Assembly (NCBI RefSeq): GCF_019511645.1
Contig: NZ_JAEUAX010000007.1
Coordinates: 124,001-188,000 of the forward strand
Origin: Microbacterium ureisolvens
GTDB taxonomy: Bacteria > Actinomycetota > Actinomycetes > Actinomycetales > Microbacteriaceae
Direction: 5' to 3'
DNA length: 64,000 bases
Part shown: piece by piece, positions 27,203-41,608 of the stretch
Numbering within the stretch: the stretch's first letter is position 1
How the letters are laid out: each line of letters opens with the position of its first letter
Translations under genes and position numbers: made by a program
The notes under the pieces: generated by a model
The model's database searches: none
Seen by the model: only the letters and a program-made list of their open reading frames with translations
What the model was told of the DNA's origin: nothing

Positions 27203-29053
27203 TCACGCCCGGAGGTCGGCGGCGTCGGTGACGGGCAGCCGGCACGCGAAGTCGCGGCAGTCGTAGGCGGTCGGGCGCCCGTCGCGCTCAGCCTTCTCGG
27301 CGAACAGCTCGAATCCCGCCGCGGCCCACGCGAGCGCCTGTTCCGGCGACACGATGGCCACGGCATCGGCACGGATGCCGCGCGCCGCCGTCGCGAGCGT
27401 CGCCCGGGGGTCGTCCGTGACGACGACCACCTGCCGCGGCGGCTCGGCGAGGCCTGCCGCGACCCGCAGCAGCGCGCCGTACGCGAGCGGCTGCGCGAGG
27501 GCCGACCGTGTGTGGGCGGCGACGAGTCGTTCGGCGATCGACCGGTAGCGGTCCCCGGCGCCCAGCACCCAGAGCGCGGCCGCGGCCTCCGCGACCGACG
27601 CCGCGCCGGACGGCTCGTCGGCGTCGGAGGCGGCGTCGGGGGCACCGATCCCCTGCCGCGACAGCACCGGGTCTCCCCCGCCGGGTACCGAGATGCGGCC
27701 GTCTGCACCCATGCAGGCATCGACGAGTCCGCGCGCCCGGAGGGCATAGGCGACCTCGCCCGTGGCGACGGCGAGCGCGAGCAGGCCTGCACCCAGCTGC
27801 CCGTGGTCAGCGAGCGTCGCGTGGGCCCGCGACGGCACCTCGTCCAGCGACGCCCGCAGCAGGCGCCCGTCGGAGGCGATGTTCACCTCGAGCACCGCAT
27901 CGGCCGCCCAGCGCGCCGCCTCGATCCAGGATGCCTCGTCCAACCGCGCGCCCGCACGCGCGAGCGCGCCGATGGCGAGGCCGTTCCAGCCGCTGACGAC
28001 CTTGCCGTCGACCGCCGGTGGCTCGAGGATCGCCCTGTCCGCGGCATCCCGAGCGTAGTAGCCGCCCTCGCTGCGGGCACCGTCGATCCACGATTCCGAA
28101 TCCTGTGCGGCGCCGAAGCCTCCCCCGGGCTGCTGGAGCACGTCGCGCAGGAACCCGGCGATGCCGCGAGCCACGTCGTCACGGGGGGAGATCGTGTCCA
28201 TCGCGACGTCGAGCAGCTGCGCGTTGTCGGTCAGCATGCGCTCGTAGTGCGGCACCGTCCAGTCGGGCCGGGTCGCGTAGCGGAAGAACCCGCCCTCCAC
28301 GGCGTCGCGCAAGGGCGAGGCGGCCATCGCCGCGAGCGCGCGGTCGGCGACGGCGGATGCCTCAGCCGCCCGCTCCCGGACGATCCGCGTCTGCAGGAAG
28401 CGCAGCGCCGTGGCGACCGGGAACTTCGGGGCTGCGGCGCCGGGATCGCCGAAGCCGCCGTGGCGCGGATCCTCCCGGGCGGCGAGGGCGCGTGCCGCGT
28501 CCGCCAGGTCGTCGGCGGACGGTATCCGCGCGTCGCCGGCGGCCGCCGACTCGCGGACCTCCGCGAGAGCACCGGCGACGGCATCCGCCGTCTCGTCGAT
28601 CTGGTCGCGCCGCTCGGTCCAGGCCTCGCGCACGGCGGCGAGCACCTGCCGGAACGCGGGGATCCCCGCCCGCGGTCGCGGCGGGAAGTAGGTTCCTGCG
28701 TAGAACGGTCGTCCTTCGGGCGTCGCGAACACGGTGAGGGGCCAGCCGAGGCTCGGCGAGAACGCCGACGCGGCGGCCATGTACGCGGCGTCGACCTCGG
28801 GATGCTCCTCGCGGTCGACCTTGATCGAGACGAACCCGGCGTCGAGCTCGGCGGCCGTCGTCTCGTCCTCGAACGATTCCCTCGCCATCACGTGGCACCA
28901 GTGGCACGTCGAGTAGCCGATCGACACCATCACGGGCACGTCCCGGCGCCGCGCCTCGGCGAACGCCTCCTCGCCCCACGGAAACCACGCGACCGGATTG
29001 CCCGCATGAGCTCTCAGGTACGGGCTCGTCGCTTCTGCGAGGCGAGGATTCAC
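27203..29053 (-). CDS. DUF255 / thioredoxin-domain protein (YyaL, SPATA20-like)
   Basis: A 616-residue protein. The N-terminal DUF255 thioredoxin-fold domain begins [22 protein letters not shown] and contains the redox-type motif [14 protein letters not shown] (near residue 50). The remainder is an alpha/alpha-barrel related to N-acylglucosamine 2-epimerase ([29 protein letters not shown]). The role is not established for the family. The GTG at 29051-29053 gives the conserved N-terminus. It follows the aldo/keto reductase by 28 nt on the same strand and meets pmt tail to tail with 6 bp between stops. Confidence 0.9.
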   Translation of the reverse strand: MNPRLAEATSPYLRAHAGNPVAWFPWGEEAFAEARRRDVPVMVSIGYSTCHWCHVMARESFEDETTAAELDAGFVSIKVDREEHPEVDAAYMAAASAFSPSLGWPLTVFATPEGRPFYAGTYFPPRPRAGIPAFRQVLAAVREAWTERRDQIDETADAVAGALAEVRESAAAGDARIPSADDLADAARALAAREDPRHGGFGDPGAAAPKFPVATALRFLQTRIVRERAAEASAVADRALAAMAASPLRDAVEGGFFRYATRPDWTVPHYERMLTDNAQLLDVAMDTISPRDDVARGIAGFLRDVLQQPGGGFGAAQDSESWIDGARSEGGYYARDAADRAILEPPAVDGKVVSGWNGLAIGALARAGARLDEASWIEAARWAADAVLEVNIASDGRLLRASLDEVPSRAHATLADHGQLGAGLLALAVATGEVAYALRARGLVDACMGADGRISVPGGGDPVLSRQGIGAPDAASDADEPSGAASVAEAAAALWVLGAGDRYRSIAERLVAAHTRSALAQPLAYGALLRVAAGLAEPPRQVVVVTDDPRATLATAARGIRADAVAIVSPEQALAWAAAGFELFAEKAERDGRPTAYDCRDFACRLPVTDAADLRA

Positions 29054-29081
29054 GGCATCCGCTCCTGCCGCCCGGGAGCGG

Positions 29082-33963
<4,882 letters not shown>

Positions 33964-33992
33964 CCGTCTCGACGACAGGAGTTGCCCCCGTC

Positions 33993-34934
33993 ATGACCAC
34001 TGCGATCGCGTACGCCGAGTTCGGGGGCCCCGAGGTCCTTCACGAGATCCCCGTTCCCGAGCCCGTGGCAGGCGCCGGGCAGCTCGTGATCCGCGTCACG
34101 GCGGCGGGTGTCAATCCGATCGATGTGAAGCTCCGCTCCGGCCGTCGGGCGTCGGCTGAGATCACCGAGCCCCGACGCATCGGCTCGGACGGCGCGGGCG
34201 TCGTGACCGGCGTCGGGGAAGGCGTCGACGGATTCCGCGTCGGCGATCCCGTCGTCTTCGCGAGCGCCGCCGGCGCGTACGCGACCGACATCGCGGTGCC
34301 CGCATCGCGCGTGTTCCCCCGGCCGCCGCAGGTGAGCGCCGCCCACGGCGCCGCGCTCGGCATCCCGGTCGGCACCGCATATCAGGCGCTGCGCTCGCTG
34401 GCGGTCAGCAGCGACGACACCGTGCTCGTGCACGCCGGGTCAGGTGCCGTCGGCCAGGCCCTCATCCAGTTCGCCGTGCTGTGGGGCGCCACCGTGGTCG
34501 CCACGTCGTCCGAGGGGCGCTTCGACCGCGTCCGCGAGCTCGGGGCGCTCCCCGTCGCGTACGGTGAGGGGCTCATCGACCGCGTGCGCGAAGCAGCTCC
34601 CCAGGGCGTGACGGTCGCCGTCGACGCCGCCGGCACCGACGAGGCCCTCGACACCTCGCTCGAGCTGGTCGCCGACCGTCAGCGGATCGCGACGCTGGTT
34701 CGGGGCCGGGATGCTGCGGGCCGCGGCATCCGCGCATTCTCGGGCGGTTCGCCCGAGCCCCTCACCGCGCAGCAGCAGGCCTGGCGCACCGAGGCGGTTC
34801 CGGTGGCGCTCGCCCTGATCGCCGCGGGGCGCTTCTCGGTCGAGCTCGGCCCGTCGTTCGCCCTCGCCGACGCCGCCGAGGCGCATCGCGCGATCGAGTC
34901 AGGCGTGGCCGGGAAGATCACGCTGGTCCCGTGA
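33993..34934 (+). CDS. NADP-dependent, zinc-independent alcohol dehydrogenase / quinone oxidoreductase family protein
   Basis: A 313-residue medium-chain dehydrogenase without catalytic zinc ligands. GroES-like N-terminal part with TAAGVNPIDVKLRSG; Rossmann part with HAGSGAVGQALIQFAVLWGATVVATSS (near residues 150-175), the AxGxVG NADP motif of quinone reductases. Substrate unknown. An ACAGGAG ribosome site precedes the ATG. It follows hrpA by 29 bp and ends 15 bp from the convergent sulfurtransferase gene. Confidence 0.88.
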   Translation: MTTAIAYAEFGGPEVLHEIPVPEPVAGAGQLVIRVTAAGVNPIDVKLRSGRRASAEITEPRRIGSDGAGVVTGVGEGVDGFRVGDPVVFASAAGAYATDIAVPASRVFPRPPQVSAAHGAALGIPVGTAYQALRSLAVSSDDTVLVHAGSGAVGQALIQFAVLWGATVVATSSEGRFDRVRELGALPVAYGEGLIDRVREAAPQGVTVAVDAAGTDEALDTSLELVADRQRIATLVRGRDAAGRGIRAFSGGSPEPLTAQQQAWRTEAVPVALALIAAGRFSVELGPSFALADAAEAHRAIESGVAGKITLVP

Positions 34935-34949
34935 CCCGGGCAAGCCCCG

Positions 34950-35804
34950 TCACTGCGCCCGCCCGGTGACCTCCGCGGACGAGGGGCCCGTCGCGATCGG
35001 CCTCCCCGGCGTGTTCGACCACTGACTCCACGAGCCCGGGTAGATCCCCAGTTCCAGCCCGGCCAGCTCTGCAGCGAACACGGCCTGCGCGGCGGTCACG
35101 CCAGACCCGCAGTACGCTGCGGCCGACACGCCTTCGCCGACGCCGACGCTGGCGAAGAGCGCGCGCAAGGTCGCCGCATCCCGGAATCGGTCTCCGTCCA
35201 TGTACGCGCCGGTCGGGAGGTTCACGGCGCCGGGGATGTGGCCCGCGATCGGGTCGATCGGCTCGACCTCGCCGCGGTAGCGCTCGGCGGCGCGCACGTC
35301 GATGAGCACACCCGACGCGGCGAGCGCGGCGGCCTCCTCGATCGAGAGCACCGGCTCGGCGATGGGGGCGAGCGTCACGGCGCCGGGTGCCGGGGTGACG
35401 GGTCCGGACTCGAGGGGCCGGCCGGCTGCGGTCCAGGCGCCGAGGCCCCCGTCGAGGATGCGCACGTCGGCGATGCCGGAGCGGGTCAGCAGCCACCACG
35501 CGCGGGAGGCGCCCAGCGCACGGTCGTCGTCGTAGACGACGACGGTGTCGCCGTCGTCGATGCCCCAGCGGCGCGCGGCCGCCTGCAGCGCCTCCTGCGA
35601 AGGCAGCGGGTGCCGCCCCTCGTCGGGTCGGCCGTGGTGCGAGAGCTCGGTCTCCATGTCGACGTAGACGGCGCCCGGCACATGACCCTCCCGATGCTCG
35701 GCGCTCCCGTCGGGGCGGTCCAGCCGATACCTCACGTCGAGCACGCGCACGGCGGCGGACCGGAGGAGATGATCGAGTTCTGCGGGGGTGATCAGCTGCG
35801 CCAC
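34950..35804 (-). CDS. sseA: Sulfurtransferase, two rhodanese domains (3-mercaptopyruvate type)
   Basis: A 284-residue tandem-rhodanese protein. The N-terminal inactive domain has VRVLDVRYRL and GHVPGAVYVDMETEL; the C-terminal active domain has VLIDVRAAERYRG, GHIPGAVNLPTG and the catalytic loop YCGSGVTAAQ. The CGSGVT loop is that of mercaptopyruvate sulfurtransferases rather than thiosulfate ones (CRxGxR). The GTG at 35802-35804 gives MAQLITPAEL; GAGAAT lies six bases upstream, a leaderless-type promoter. It is divergent from the sulfhydrylase gene, so two sulfur-metabolism genes share one upstream region. Confidence 0.9.
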   Translation of the reverse strand: MAQLITPAELDHLLRSAAVRVLDVRYRLDRPDGSAEHREGHVPGAVYVDMETELSHHGRPDEGRHPLPSQEALQAAARRWGIDDGDTVVVYDDDRALGASRAWWLLTRSGIADVRILDGGLGAWTAAGRPLESGPVTPAPGAVTLAPIAEPVLSIEEAAALAASGVLIDVRAAERYRGEVEPIDPIAGHIPGAVNLPTGAYMDGDRFRDAATLRALFASVGVGEGVSAAAYCGSGVTAAQAVFAAELAGLELGIYPGSWSQWSNTPGRPIATGPSSAEVTGRAQ

Positions 35805-35919
35805 CCCACCATTCTCGCCCGCGCACGCACTACCGCTGCCGCGATCGGGCCGCGCCGCCGGCGCAACAGTTCGACACACGACACCCCGCCGCGGGCGCCT
35901 CGGCTCGACAATGGTGGGC

Positions 35920-37290
35920 ATGCCTGAACAGACTCGTCCTGCCGCCCCTCGCTCGTTCGCGACGGCGCAGGTGCAGGCCGGGTTCGACTCCGGCATCGCG
36001 GAGAACACCGCCATCCCCTCCATCCACCAGTCGAACGGGTTCGAGTTCCGCTCGCTCGCCGAGGCGCGCGACCTCTTCGCGCTGCGCAAGGACGGCAACA
36101 TCTACAGCCGCGCGGCGAACCCCACGGTGCTCGTGTTCGAGCGCCGCGTGGCCGAACTCGAGGGCGGCATCGCCGCGGCGGCCGTGGCGTCCGGCCAGGC
36201 GGCCGTCGCGGTGGCGCTGCTGGCCCTCGCCAAGCAGGGCGAGCACATCGTCGCGGCCCGTCAGCTCTACGGCGGCACGGTCGATCTGCTGCAGGACACC
36301 TTCGCCGACTGGGGCATCGAGGTGACGTTCGTCGACCAGGACGACCTCGACGCGTGGCGCGCCGCCGTGCGTCCGACCACGCGCGCGCTGTTCGCCGAGT
36401 CGATCTCGAACCCCATCGCGCAGGTGCTCGACCTCGGTGCCGTCGCCGCCGTCGCCAAAGAGGCCGGCGTGCCCCTCGTGATCGACAACACCGTCGCGAC
36501 GCCGTACCTTCAGCGCGCCAAGGACTTCGGCGCCGACATCGTGGTGCACTCCGCCACGAAGTTCCTCGGCGGCCACGGCACGTCGCTCGGCGGCGTCGTG
36601 GTGGATCTGGGCACGTTCGACTTCACCGCCGAGCCCGCGCGCTGGCCGCAACTGACCCAGACCTACCCGCGTGTCCCGGACGGCAGCCTGGTGGAGCGCT
36701 TCGGCGAGACCGGTTCGCCGTACATCGCGCTGGTGAAGACCAAGTACGTCCACGACCTCGGGCCCTCGCTGTCGGCCTTCAACGCCTTCCAGCTGCTGCA
36801 GGGGCTCGAGACGCTCGACCTGCGCATGCAGCGCCACACCGCGAGCGCGCTCTCCGTCGCCCGATTCCTCGAGACCCACCCCGCCGTCTCGCGCGTGCAC
36901 CACCCGGGACTGGAGTCGAGCCCGTGGTACACACAGGCCCAGGCGTATCTCCCCGACGGCGTGAGCTCGGTCTTCGCGTTCGACCTCCCGACGACCGGCG
37001 ACGCCGAGGCGGACTTCCGCCTCGTCGAGGCGTTCGTCTCGCGCCTTCAGGTGATCCGCCTGGTCGCCAACATCGGCGACGCACGCAGCCTCGTCGCGCA
37101 CCCGGCATCCATGACGCACAGCCACATGTCGCCCACACAGCTCGCCGAGGCGCACATCGGCCCGACCACCGTGCGCCTGTCGATCGGTCTCGAGGACGCC
37201 CGCGACATCGTCGACGACCTCGCCCGCGCGCTCGACCAGATCACCGTGGCCGAGGGCCACACCGAGCTCGCGCAGAGCGTCGCCCGCTAG
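35920..37290 (+). CDS. metY: O-acetylhomoserine aminocarboxypropyltransferase (sulfhydrylase)
   Basis: A 456-residue PLP enzyme of the Cys/Met-metabolism family that would make homocysteine from O-acetylhomoserine and sulfide. N-terminal FATAQVQAGFDSGIAENTAIPSI; YSRAANPTVLVFERRVAELE; PLP lysine in VHSATKFLGGHGTSLGG (near residue 210). Length and NPTVxxFE pattern fit MetY better than MetB, though MetZ-type activity is not excluded. GACAAT lies seven bases before ATG 35920, supporting this start over the in-frame ATG at 35911. Confidence 0.88.
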   Translation: MPEQTRPAAPRSFATAQVQAGFDSGIAENTAIPSIHQSNGFEFRSLAEARDLFALRKDGNIYSRAANPTVLVFERRVAELEGGIAAAAVASGQAAVAVALLALAKQGEHIVAARQLYGGTVDLLQDTFADWGIEVTFVDQDDLDAWRAAVRPTTRALFAESISNPIAQVLDLGAVAAVAKEAGVPLVIDNTVATPYLQRAKDFGADIVVHSATKFLGGHGTSLGGVVVDLGTFDFTAEPARWPQLTQTYPRVPDGSLVERFGETGSPYIALVKTKYVHDLGPSLSAFNAFQLLQGLETLDLRMQRHTASALSVARFLETHPAVSRVHHPGLESSPWYTQAQAYLPDGVSSVFAFDLPTTGDAEADFRLVEAFVSRLQVIRLVANIGDARSLVAHPASMTHSHMSPTQLAEAHIGPTTVRLSIGLEDARDIVDDLARALDQITVAEGHTELAQSVAR

Positions 37291-37332
37291 TCGTCCGGGC
37301 AGGCGCGGCATCGCGCCGCTAGCCTCGTGTTC

Positions 37333-38325
37333 ATGATCTCGCCCTCCTCCCCCCGCTGGGGGATCCTCGGTCCGGGCGGCATCGCCCGCGCCTTCGCCGG
37401 CGACCTGCGCACGGCCGGACTCGATATCGCCGCCGTGGGTTCACGCCGGCGCGCGACCGCAGAGGCGTTCGCCGCCGACTTCGGCATCGCGCACGCCCAT
37501 GGCTCCTATGAGGACCTCGTCACCGATCCCGACGTCGACATCGTCTACATCGCCACGCCGCACCCGATGCACGCGGCGAATGCGCTGCTCGCCCTCGAGG
37601 CGGGCAAGCACGTGCTGGTCGAGAAGGCGTTCACCCTCAACGCCGCCGAGGCGGCGGCCGTGCGCGACGCGGCGGCCGACCGAGGACTGCTCGCGATGGA
37701 GGCGATGTGGACCCGGTACCTGCCGCACATGGTCCGCATCCGGGAGCTGGTCGAGTCCGGCGCGCTCGGCGAGGTCCGCGCCGTCACCGCCGATCACACG
37801 CAGCTGCTGCCCTCTGATCCGGCGCACCGCATCAACGCGCTGGAGCTCGGCGGCGGTGCCCTCCTCGACCTGGGCGTCTACCCCGTGTCGTTCGCGTGGG
37901 ACATCCTCGGCGAGCCTCTCTCGATCGCCGCGGCCGCGCGCATCGGCGACGCCGGATCCGACACCGAGGTCGCGACGATCATGACGCACGCGTCGGGTGC
38001 GCTGTCGACCTCCATCTCGGCATCCCGCGGCGCAGGACCCAACACGGCGACCATCATCGGCACCGAGGCCCGCATCGACATCGACCGCGTCTGGTACTCG
38101 GCCACCTCGTTCCGCCTCGTGGGTCCCGACGGCACGGTGCGCGAGGAGTTCCGCCCCGACATCGAGGGGCGCGGCATGCAGTATCAGGCGCTCGCGGCCG
38201 AGCGGTACCTCGCCGAGGGCCGCACCGACTCCGACGTGCTGCCCATCGACGAGACCGTGGCGATCATGGCGACCCTGGACGAGATCCGCGACCTCGTCGG
38301 CGTCCGCTACCCCGGTGAGGAGTGA
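37333..38325 (+). CDS. Gfo/Idh/MocA family oxidoreductase
   Basis: A 330-residue NAD(P)-dependent dehydrogenase. Rossmann motif WGILGPGGIARAFA at the N-terminus, YIATPHPMHAANALLALEAGKHVLVEKAF with the conserved Glu-Lys (near residues 96-97), and a C-terminal sugar-binding domain with LELGGGALLDLGVYPV. The family acts on sugars, cyclitols or trans-dihydrodiols. TAGCCT precedes the ATG by seven bases, supporting this start over the GTG six bases upstream. The stop is one base from the next start. Confidence 0.9.
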   Translation: MISPSSPRWGILGPGGIARAFAGDLRTAGLDIAAVGSRRRATAEAFAADFGIAHAHGSYEDLVTDPDVDIVYIATPHPMHAANALLALEAGKHVLVEKAFTLNAAEAAAVRDAAADRGLLAMEAMWTRYLPHMVRIRELVESGALGEVRAVTADHTQLLPSDPAHRINALELGGGALLDLGVYPVSFAWDILGEPLSIAAAARIGDAGSDTEVATIMTHASGALSTSISASRGAGPNTATIIGTEARIDIDRVWYSATSFRLVGPDGTVREEFRPDIEGRGMQYQALAAERYLAEGRTDSDVLPIDETVAIMATLDEIRDLVGVRYPGEE

Positions 38326-38326
38326 C

Positions 38327-39202
38327 ATGCCCGACCTGCTGAGCCCTCGGGTGGCGGTGTATCTGGACTTCGACAACATCGTGATGTCCTGGTACGACCG
38401 CGTCCACGGCAAGAACTCGTACTCCCGCGACCGCCAGAAGATCGCGACGGATGCTGCGGACCCCGAGATCGCCGAGCGCCTCGCCGCCGCGACGATCGAC
38501 GTCGGCGCCATCATCGACTACGCGACGTCGTTCGGCACGCTGGTGCTCACGCGGGCCTACGCGGACTGGTCGGCACCCGTCAACGCGGAATACCGGTCGC
38601 AGCTCGTTGCGCGCGCCGTCGACCTGGTGCAGCTGTTCCCGGCGGCGGCATACGCGAAGAACGGCGCCGACATCCGCCTCGCCGTGGACGCCGTGGAAGA
38701 CATGTTCCGCCTGCCCGACCTGACGCACGTGGTGATCGTCGCCGGCGACTCCGACTATGTTCCGCTCGCCCAGCGATGCCGCCGCCTGGGCCGCTTCGTC
38801 GTGGGCGTGGGCGTCGCGGGCTCCACCGCGAAGTCGCTGGCCGCGGCGTGCGACCAGTTCGATTCGTACGACGCGCTGCCGGGCGTGGCGGCTCCGCCGT
38901 CGGGGAAGAAGGATGCCGCGCCGCAGCGCGCGTCCGCCAGCCGGCGCGCGAGGAAGGCCGCCGTCGACCCGACCGAGTCCCTCCTCGAGCGCGCGCTGCG
39001 TCTGGAGAGCGACAAGGAAGGCGTGGAGTGGCAGCACGCCTCGGCGGTCAAGAGCCTGATCAAGCGACTCGACCCGTCGTTCAGCGAGAAGGCCCTCGGA
39101 CACAAGAGCTTCTCGGAGTTCGTGAAAGCCCATCCCGGCGTCGCCGAAGTCGACGAATCGGGCAACATCGTGCTCATCCGCCTCGCCGCCGACCGGCGCT
39201 GA
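38327..39202 (+). CDS. NYN domain ribonuclease-like protein with C-terminal OST-HTH/LOTUS domain
   Basis: A 291-residue protein. The N-terminal NYN (PIN-like) domain has acidic residues AVYLDFDNIV (Asp), NGADIRLAVDAVEDM (Asp pair) and VIVAGDSDYVPLAQRCR (Asp), the set expected for a metal-dependent RNase. After a basic Ala/Lys linker (about 195-220), the last 75 residues (SLLERALRLESDKEGVEW to the end) resemble the OST-HTH/LOTUS RNA-binding module. The start is one base after the dehydrogenase stop, so translation is coupled. RNA target unknown. Confidence 0.88.
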   Translation: MPDLLSPRVAVYLDFDNIVMSWYDRVHGKNSYSRDRQKIATDAADPEIAERLAAATIDVGAIIDYATSFGTLVLTRAYADWSAPVNAEYRSQLVARAVDLVQLFPAAAYAKNGADIRLAVDAVEDMFRLPDLTHVVIVAGDSDYVPLAQRCRRLGRFVVGVGVAGSTAKSLAAACDQFDSYDALPGVAAPPSGKKDAAPQRASASRRARKAAVDPTESLLERALRLESDKEGVEWQHASAVKSLIKRLDPSFSEKALGHKSFSEFVKAHPGVAEVDESGNIVLIRLAADRR

Positions 39203-39258
39203 CGCCGGGTGAACCCAGAGCCGACCTGGGAAATCGGCCGTGGGATACAGTGTCAACT

Positions 39259-40461
39259 GTGGCACGCCGTCAAGCCCCGCCGGGCTCGCAGACCTCGCTC
39301 CGCGAGGCCAATCGTGCGCGCGTCATCGAGTCGCTGAAGCGCCACGGTCGCCTGACGCAGATCGAGCTCGCCGGCAGCACCGGTCTGTCGCCGGCCACGG
39401 TCTCGAACATCGTCAAGGAGCTGACGGCGTCGGGCCTCCTCCACACGTCGTTCACGACGAGCAGCGGCCGCCGCGCCACCCTCGTGTCGCTCGCCCGCCG
39501 GCTCGGCCTGGTCGCCGGAGTCCACTACAGCTCGCGCCACCTGCACCTCGCGATCGCCGACACGGCGCGCACCATCGTGACGCAGTCGTCACTGCCGCTC
39601 CCCCTCGACCACCGGCACGACTCGGAGCTCGACCGCCTCGCACTGCTGCTCGGCGACATGATGGAGTCCCTGGGCGGCTCCATCACCGACCTGCTGGGGG
39701 TGGGCCTGGCTCTTCCGGCGCCCATCGATCCGCGCACGGGCATGGTCTCGACGCCGGGACTCCTGCGCGGCTGGGAGAACGTCGACGTCGCGGACAGCCT
39801 GGCGATCCGGATCGGGCGCCCCGTGCACGTCGACAGCGAAGCGAATCTCGGCGGACTGGCGGAAGCCCGCGAGGGCAACGGGCGCTCCGCCGCATCGTCG
39901 GTCTTCATCCGCGTCGGTCACACCATCAGCGCCGGGCTCATCGTGAACGGCGACCTGTTCCGCGGCGTCAACGGCAAGGCGGGGCAGATCGGCCACGTGA
40001 CCCTCGACGAGAACGGCCCGATCTGCCGCTGCAGCAATCGCGGCTGTCTCGAGACCTACGCCGGCGGACCCGCCCTGCTGTCGCTCTTCCCGCCGAGCGA
40101 GGGCATGCACCGCCTCGGCGACCTTCTGCACGCCGCCGAAGCCGGCGACGGCGCGGCGCGGCGCGTGATCGCCGACGCCGGACGCCACATCGGCATCGCG
40201 GCCGCGAGCCTGTGCAACCTCTTCGATCCGGAGCTCATCGTCGTCGGCGGCGAGCTGGGCCAGGCCGGCGAGATCCTCATGGCACCCATGCGACACTCGC
40301 TCGAGCGCACGGCGCTCGCGTCCGCGAACGGCCTGCCCGAGATCGTGGGCGCCTCGTTCGGCGAGTGGGCCGAGACGCGCGGGGCGATCGCGATCGCCCT
40401 CGACCATGTCACGGTCGACGCCCAGCTTCCGACCGCACCCTCGCTGCCCATCACCGCATAG
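39259..40461 (+). CDS. ROK-family transcriptional regulator
   Basis: A 400-residue repressor. N-terminal winged helix: RLTQIELAGSTGLSPATVSNIVKEL (near residues 34-58). C-terminal ROK kinase-like sugar-binding domain: VDSEANLGGLAEAREG, INGxGQIGH-type segment NGKAGQIGHVTL, and zinc site CRCSNRGCLETYAGG. It precedes the two sugar ABC cassettes and is the likely controller. GTG start at 39259 with TACAGT seven bases upstream (leaderless-type). Its TAG stop forms part of the next gene's promoter hexamer. Confidence 0.92.
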   Translation: MARRQAPPGSQTSLREANRARVIESLKRHGRLTQIELAGSTGLSPATVSNIVKELTASGLLHTSFTTSSGRRATLVSLARRLGLVAGVHYSSRHLHLAIADTARTIVTQSSLPLPLDHRHDSELDRLALLLGDMMESLGGSITDLLGVGLALPAPIDPRTGMVSTPGLLRGWENVDVADSLAIRIGRPVHVDSEANLGGLAEAREGNGRSAASSVFIRVGHTISAGLIVNGDLFRGVNGKAGQIGHVTLDENGPICRCSNRGCLETYAGGPALLSLFPPSEGMHRLGDLLHAAEAGDGAARRVIADAGRHIGIAAASLCNLFDPELIVVGGELGQAGEILMAPMRHSLERTALASANGLPEIVGASFGEWAETRGAIAIALDHVTVDAQLPTAPSLPITA

Positions 40462-40464
40462 GCT
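40459..40464 (+). promoter_or_regulatory. Leaderless-type -10 hexamer overlapping the ROK stop codon
   Basis: TAGGCT begins with the TAG stop of the ROK gene and lies six bases before the ATG at 40471. This is the same spacing seen at about a dozen other genes here. It would let the first sugar cassette be transcribed independently of ROK. Confidence 0.55.
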
Positions 40465-40470
40465 CGTCCG

Positions 40471-41568
40471 ATGCCACGCACGCGCACCGATCGGCCGCGT
40501 CGGCGCCCGGACGGGCGTCACGCGCCGGCTGCGGCATCCGGTCTCCTCCTGGTCGCGGCCATGCTGTCGGCGTGCTCAGGCACCCCCGGCACGGGCGGAT
40601 CGCCCGTCGACGACACGATCGCGCTGCTGCTGCCCGACGCCAAGACCGCGCGCTACGAGACGTTCGACCGCCCGATGTTCGAGGCGCGTGTCGCCCAGCT
40701 CGGCGACTATGAAGTGCTCTACGCCAACGCCGACCAGGACGCCGCGAAGCAGCAGCAGCAGGCGGAGTCGGCGCTCGCCGCCGGCGCCGGCGTGCTCGTG
40801 CTCGACCCCGTCGACGCGAACGCCGCCGTCAGCATCGTGAGCTCGGCGAACGCGAAAGGCGTGCCCGTCATCTCGTACGACCGGCTCGTCGCCGGCGGCG
40901 ACCTCGCGTACTACATCTCGTTCGACAACGAGAAGGTCGGAGTGCTGCAGGCCGCCGCGTTCGTGGAGGGCATCCGGGCGGAGGACGAGGGTGGCGGCAT
41001 CCTGATGGTCAACGGCTCGCCCACCGACAGCAACGCCGCGCTGTTCAAGCAGGGCGCGCACAGCATCATCGACGACAGCGGCCTGCGCGTGCTCGCCGAG
41101 TACGACACCCCCGGGTGGAACCCCGAGAAGGCACAGGAGTGGGTGTCGGGCCAGATCGCGCAGCACGGCGGCGCCATCGTGGGCGTGTACGCCGCGAACG
41201 ACGCGACGGCCGGCGGCGCGATCGCGGCGCTGCGGGTCGCGAACGTCGATCCGCTGCCGATCGTGACGGGGCAGGATGCCGAACTCTCGGCGATCCAGCG
41301 GATCCTGACGGGCGACCAGTACATGACCGTGTACAAGGCGATCAAGCCGCAGGCCGAACTCGCGGCCGAGGTCGCGGTCAAGCTCCTGCACGGCGAAGAG
41401 GTCACGGCCCCCCTCGAGATCCAGGGGACGCCGGCCACTCTTCTCGACCCGGTTGCCGTGACGATCGACGACATCATGCAGACGGTCGTCGCCGACGGGT
41501 TCTGGACCGTCGAGGACATCTGCACACCGGCGTACGCGGATGCGTGCGAAGCGGCGGGCATCGGGTAG
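40471..41568 (+). CDS. Sugar ABC transporter substrate-binding lipoprotein, cassette 1 (CUT2/XylF-like)
   Basis: A 365-residue extracytoplasmic binding protein of the periplasmic-binding-protein type I fold. A long basic N-region (RTRTDRPRRRPDGRH) precedes a hydrophobic core and the lipobox LSAC; Cys35 is the lipid site. The mature protein shows ILMVNGSPTDSNAALFKQG and VGVYAANDATAGGAIAALR, typical of xylose/ribose binding proteins. Paralogous to the cassette 2 lipoprotein, which has matching blocks (GGDPTDGNAKMFHDG, VWAANDTNAAG). Ligand unknown; a pentose or hexose is likely. Confidence 0.92.
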   Translation: MPRTRTDRPRRRPDGRHAPAAASGLLLVAAMLSACSGTPGTGGSPVDDTIALLLPDAKTARYETFDRPMFEARVAQLGDYEVLYANADQDAAKQQQQAESALAAGAGVLVLDPVDANAAVSIVSSANAKGVPVISYDRLVAGGDLAYYISFDNEKVGVLQAAAFVEGIRAEDEGGGILMVNGSPTDSNAALFKQGAHSIIDDSGLRVLAEYDTPGWNPEKAQEWVSGQIAQHGGAIVGVYAANDATAGGAIAALRVANVDPLPIVTGQDAELSAIQRILTGDQYMTVYKAIKPQAELAAEVAVKLLHGEEVTAPLEIQGTPATLLDPVAVTIDDIMQTVVADGFWTVEDICTPAYADACEAAGIG

Positions 41569-41608
41569 GGTCCTGACTCTGGCAGGGATCGATGAGGACG
41601 AGGCGAGG

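Noticed and set aside
35911..35919. ATG at 35911 as metY start
   Set aside because: It lies within the putative promoter hexamer GACAAT; the ATG at 35920 has leaderless spacing.
35805..35919. SAM or other riboswitch upstream of metY
   Set aside because: No conserved riboswitch core was recognisable, and the probable leaderless start leaves no transcribed leader.
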